Below are positions 63,585-64,000 of a stretch of 64,000 nucleotides of DNA, piece after piece. Under the pieces are notes generated by a model. That model did no database searches and was not told the origin of the DNA. It worked only from the letters and a program-made list of their open reading frames with translations. A program made the position numbers and the translations under genes. Numbering within the stretch: position 1 is the stretch's first letter; every line of letters begins with the position of its first letter. Source of the stretch: Candidatus Gastranaerophilales bacterium (GTDB lineage Bacteria; Cyanobacteriota; Vampirovibrionia; Gastranaerophilales; Gastranaerophilaceae); the NCBI GenBank assembly GCA_017461425.1, contig JAFTXY010000005.1:30245-94244 (forward strand), in the 5' to 3' direction.

Positions 63585-64000
63585 TGCAACAAAGCTATTT
63601 AAATAGTAATTTATATCCAAGCAAAAATTATGCTGCACCACAAAATGGCGCAAATGCTGTAAGCATTAATATTTTTACACCCCAAGCTTATGGCAATACA
63701 AATAGCAATTCTTTAACAAGTAGATTAAATCAAGCATCTAATTACACGCACACAATTTACCCTTCTTACAACCCTGTGTATGATTATAGCGCAGGTCATA
63801 GTTACATGCCTTATCCACAAAATTACATTAATGGATTTACCCCAAACAATTTTACAACTAATCCAATAGCAAGCACTTATCCAAATGGTATGAATGGATA
63901 TAATAATGGTTTAGCTAATGGACAATATCCAAATGGTATGAATGGATATAATAATGGTTTAGCTAATGGACAATATCCAAATGGTATGAATGGATATAAT
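63585..64000 (+). CDS. Repeat-containing protein, 5' part only
   Basis: Starts at ATG 63585 with AAGGGG 5 nt upstream and runs past the window edge (at least 138 codons). The first part is Asn/Tyr/Ser/Pro-rich, with NGANAVSINIFTPQAYG near 21-37. From about residue 99, the unit YPNGMNGYNNGLANGQ is repeated exactly at the DNA level (48 bp: 63878-63925, 63926-63973, then partial). It is probably a secreted or surface protein; no signal peptide is evident. Unknown function. Confidence 0.75.
63878..64000 (+). repeat. Perfect 48-bp tandem repeat
   Basis: Two full identical units and a 27-nt third unit cut by the window edge, in frame with the gene at 63585. Identity at synonymous sites indicates recent expansion. 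Confidence 0.95.

Noticed and set aside
63878..64000. CRISPR-like array
   Set aside because: The 48-bp units are contiguous without spacers and in frame with a coding sequence, so this is a protein tandem repeat.

Overview
The window is a contiguous stretch of an AT-rich bacterial chromosome (roughly 30% G+C by eye) with tightly packed genes, standard genetic code, many GTG/TTG starts with good Shine-Dalgarno sites, and mostly housekeeping content. The best guess is an uncultured gut member of the Gastranaerophilales (Melainabacteria/Vampirovibrionia, non-photosynthetic relatives of Cyanobacteria). This is inference: it rests on base composition, an anaerobic gene set (Vor-type 2-oxoacid:ferredoxin oxidoreductase, EtfAB, HemW), a Sll1717-type ATPase, and a large set of lineage-specific proteins with an N-terminal F-[KTS]-G motif. 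No rRNA or other marker is present to prove it.

Layout. 1-532: noncoding, with polypurine/polypyrimidine inverted repeats and the aspS promoter. 533-9403: aspS, a GT2 glycosyltransferase, a sigma-like protein, a GAF/GGDEF/HD-GYP protein, a YggU protein, bifunctional rel, ribF. 9404-15635: FxG-type hypothetical membrane proteins, DedA, a helical-repeat/kinase-like protein, a sugar porter. 15730-20583: one apparent operon, ferredoxin-VorB-TPP subunit-gamma subunit-fabH-fabF, linking 2-oxoacid oxidation to fatty-acid priming. 20594-25394: yggT, mtnP, a prepilin-like protein, an RNA methyltransferase, aminopeptidase P, YjbQ. 25408-30060: a membrane pyrophosphatase homologue that has lost its catalytic aspartates, an orphan substrate-binding lipoprotein, YitT, and an alpha/beta-hydrolase with a replaced nucleophile. 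30150-30260: a candidate small RNA with a C-rich anti-Shine-Dalgarno stretch. 30263-36053: etfA, etfB, a SIS-domain isomerase, hemW, two small unknowns, dxr. 36149-39642: a 57-residue ORF, then a sensor kinase-response regulator-secreted protein operon. 39797-46006: a large FxG protein, a phosphohexomutase, lysS.

46050-55147 is the most accessory-looking part: a structured tRNA-like element before tRNA-Leu(UAG), a second kinase-like FSG protein, a four-gene operon (TPR, membrane-anchored HNH nuclease, J-domain/TonB-C fusion, TonB-C protein), then FxG-tagged proteins resembling a TIM-barrel glycosidase and a guanidino-modifying enzyme. 55193-64000: an EF-hand/coiled-coil/esterase fusion, hemolysin III, a P-loop ATPase, two unknowns, a palindrome-rich noncoding region, tRNA-Leu(CAA) surrounded by partial copies of itself, gatB, and the start of a protein with perfect 48-bp tandem repeats.

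The main candidates for undescribed biology are the FxG-tagged protein set, the catalytically dead pyrophosphatase homologue, the TPR-HNH-J/TonB-TonB operon, and the intergenic RNA/tRNA-derived elements. No CRISPR array, rRNA, intact insertion sequence or prophage was seen.
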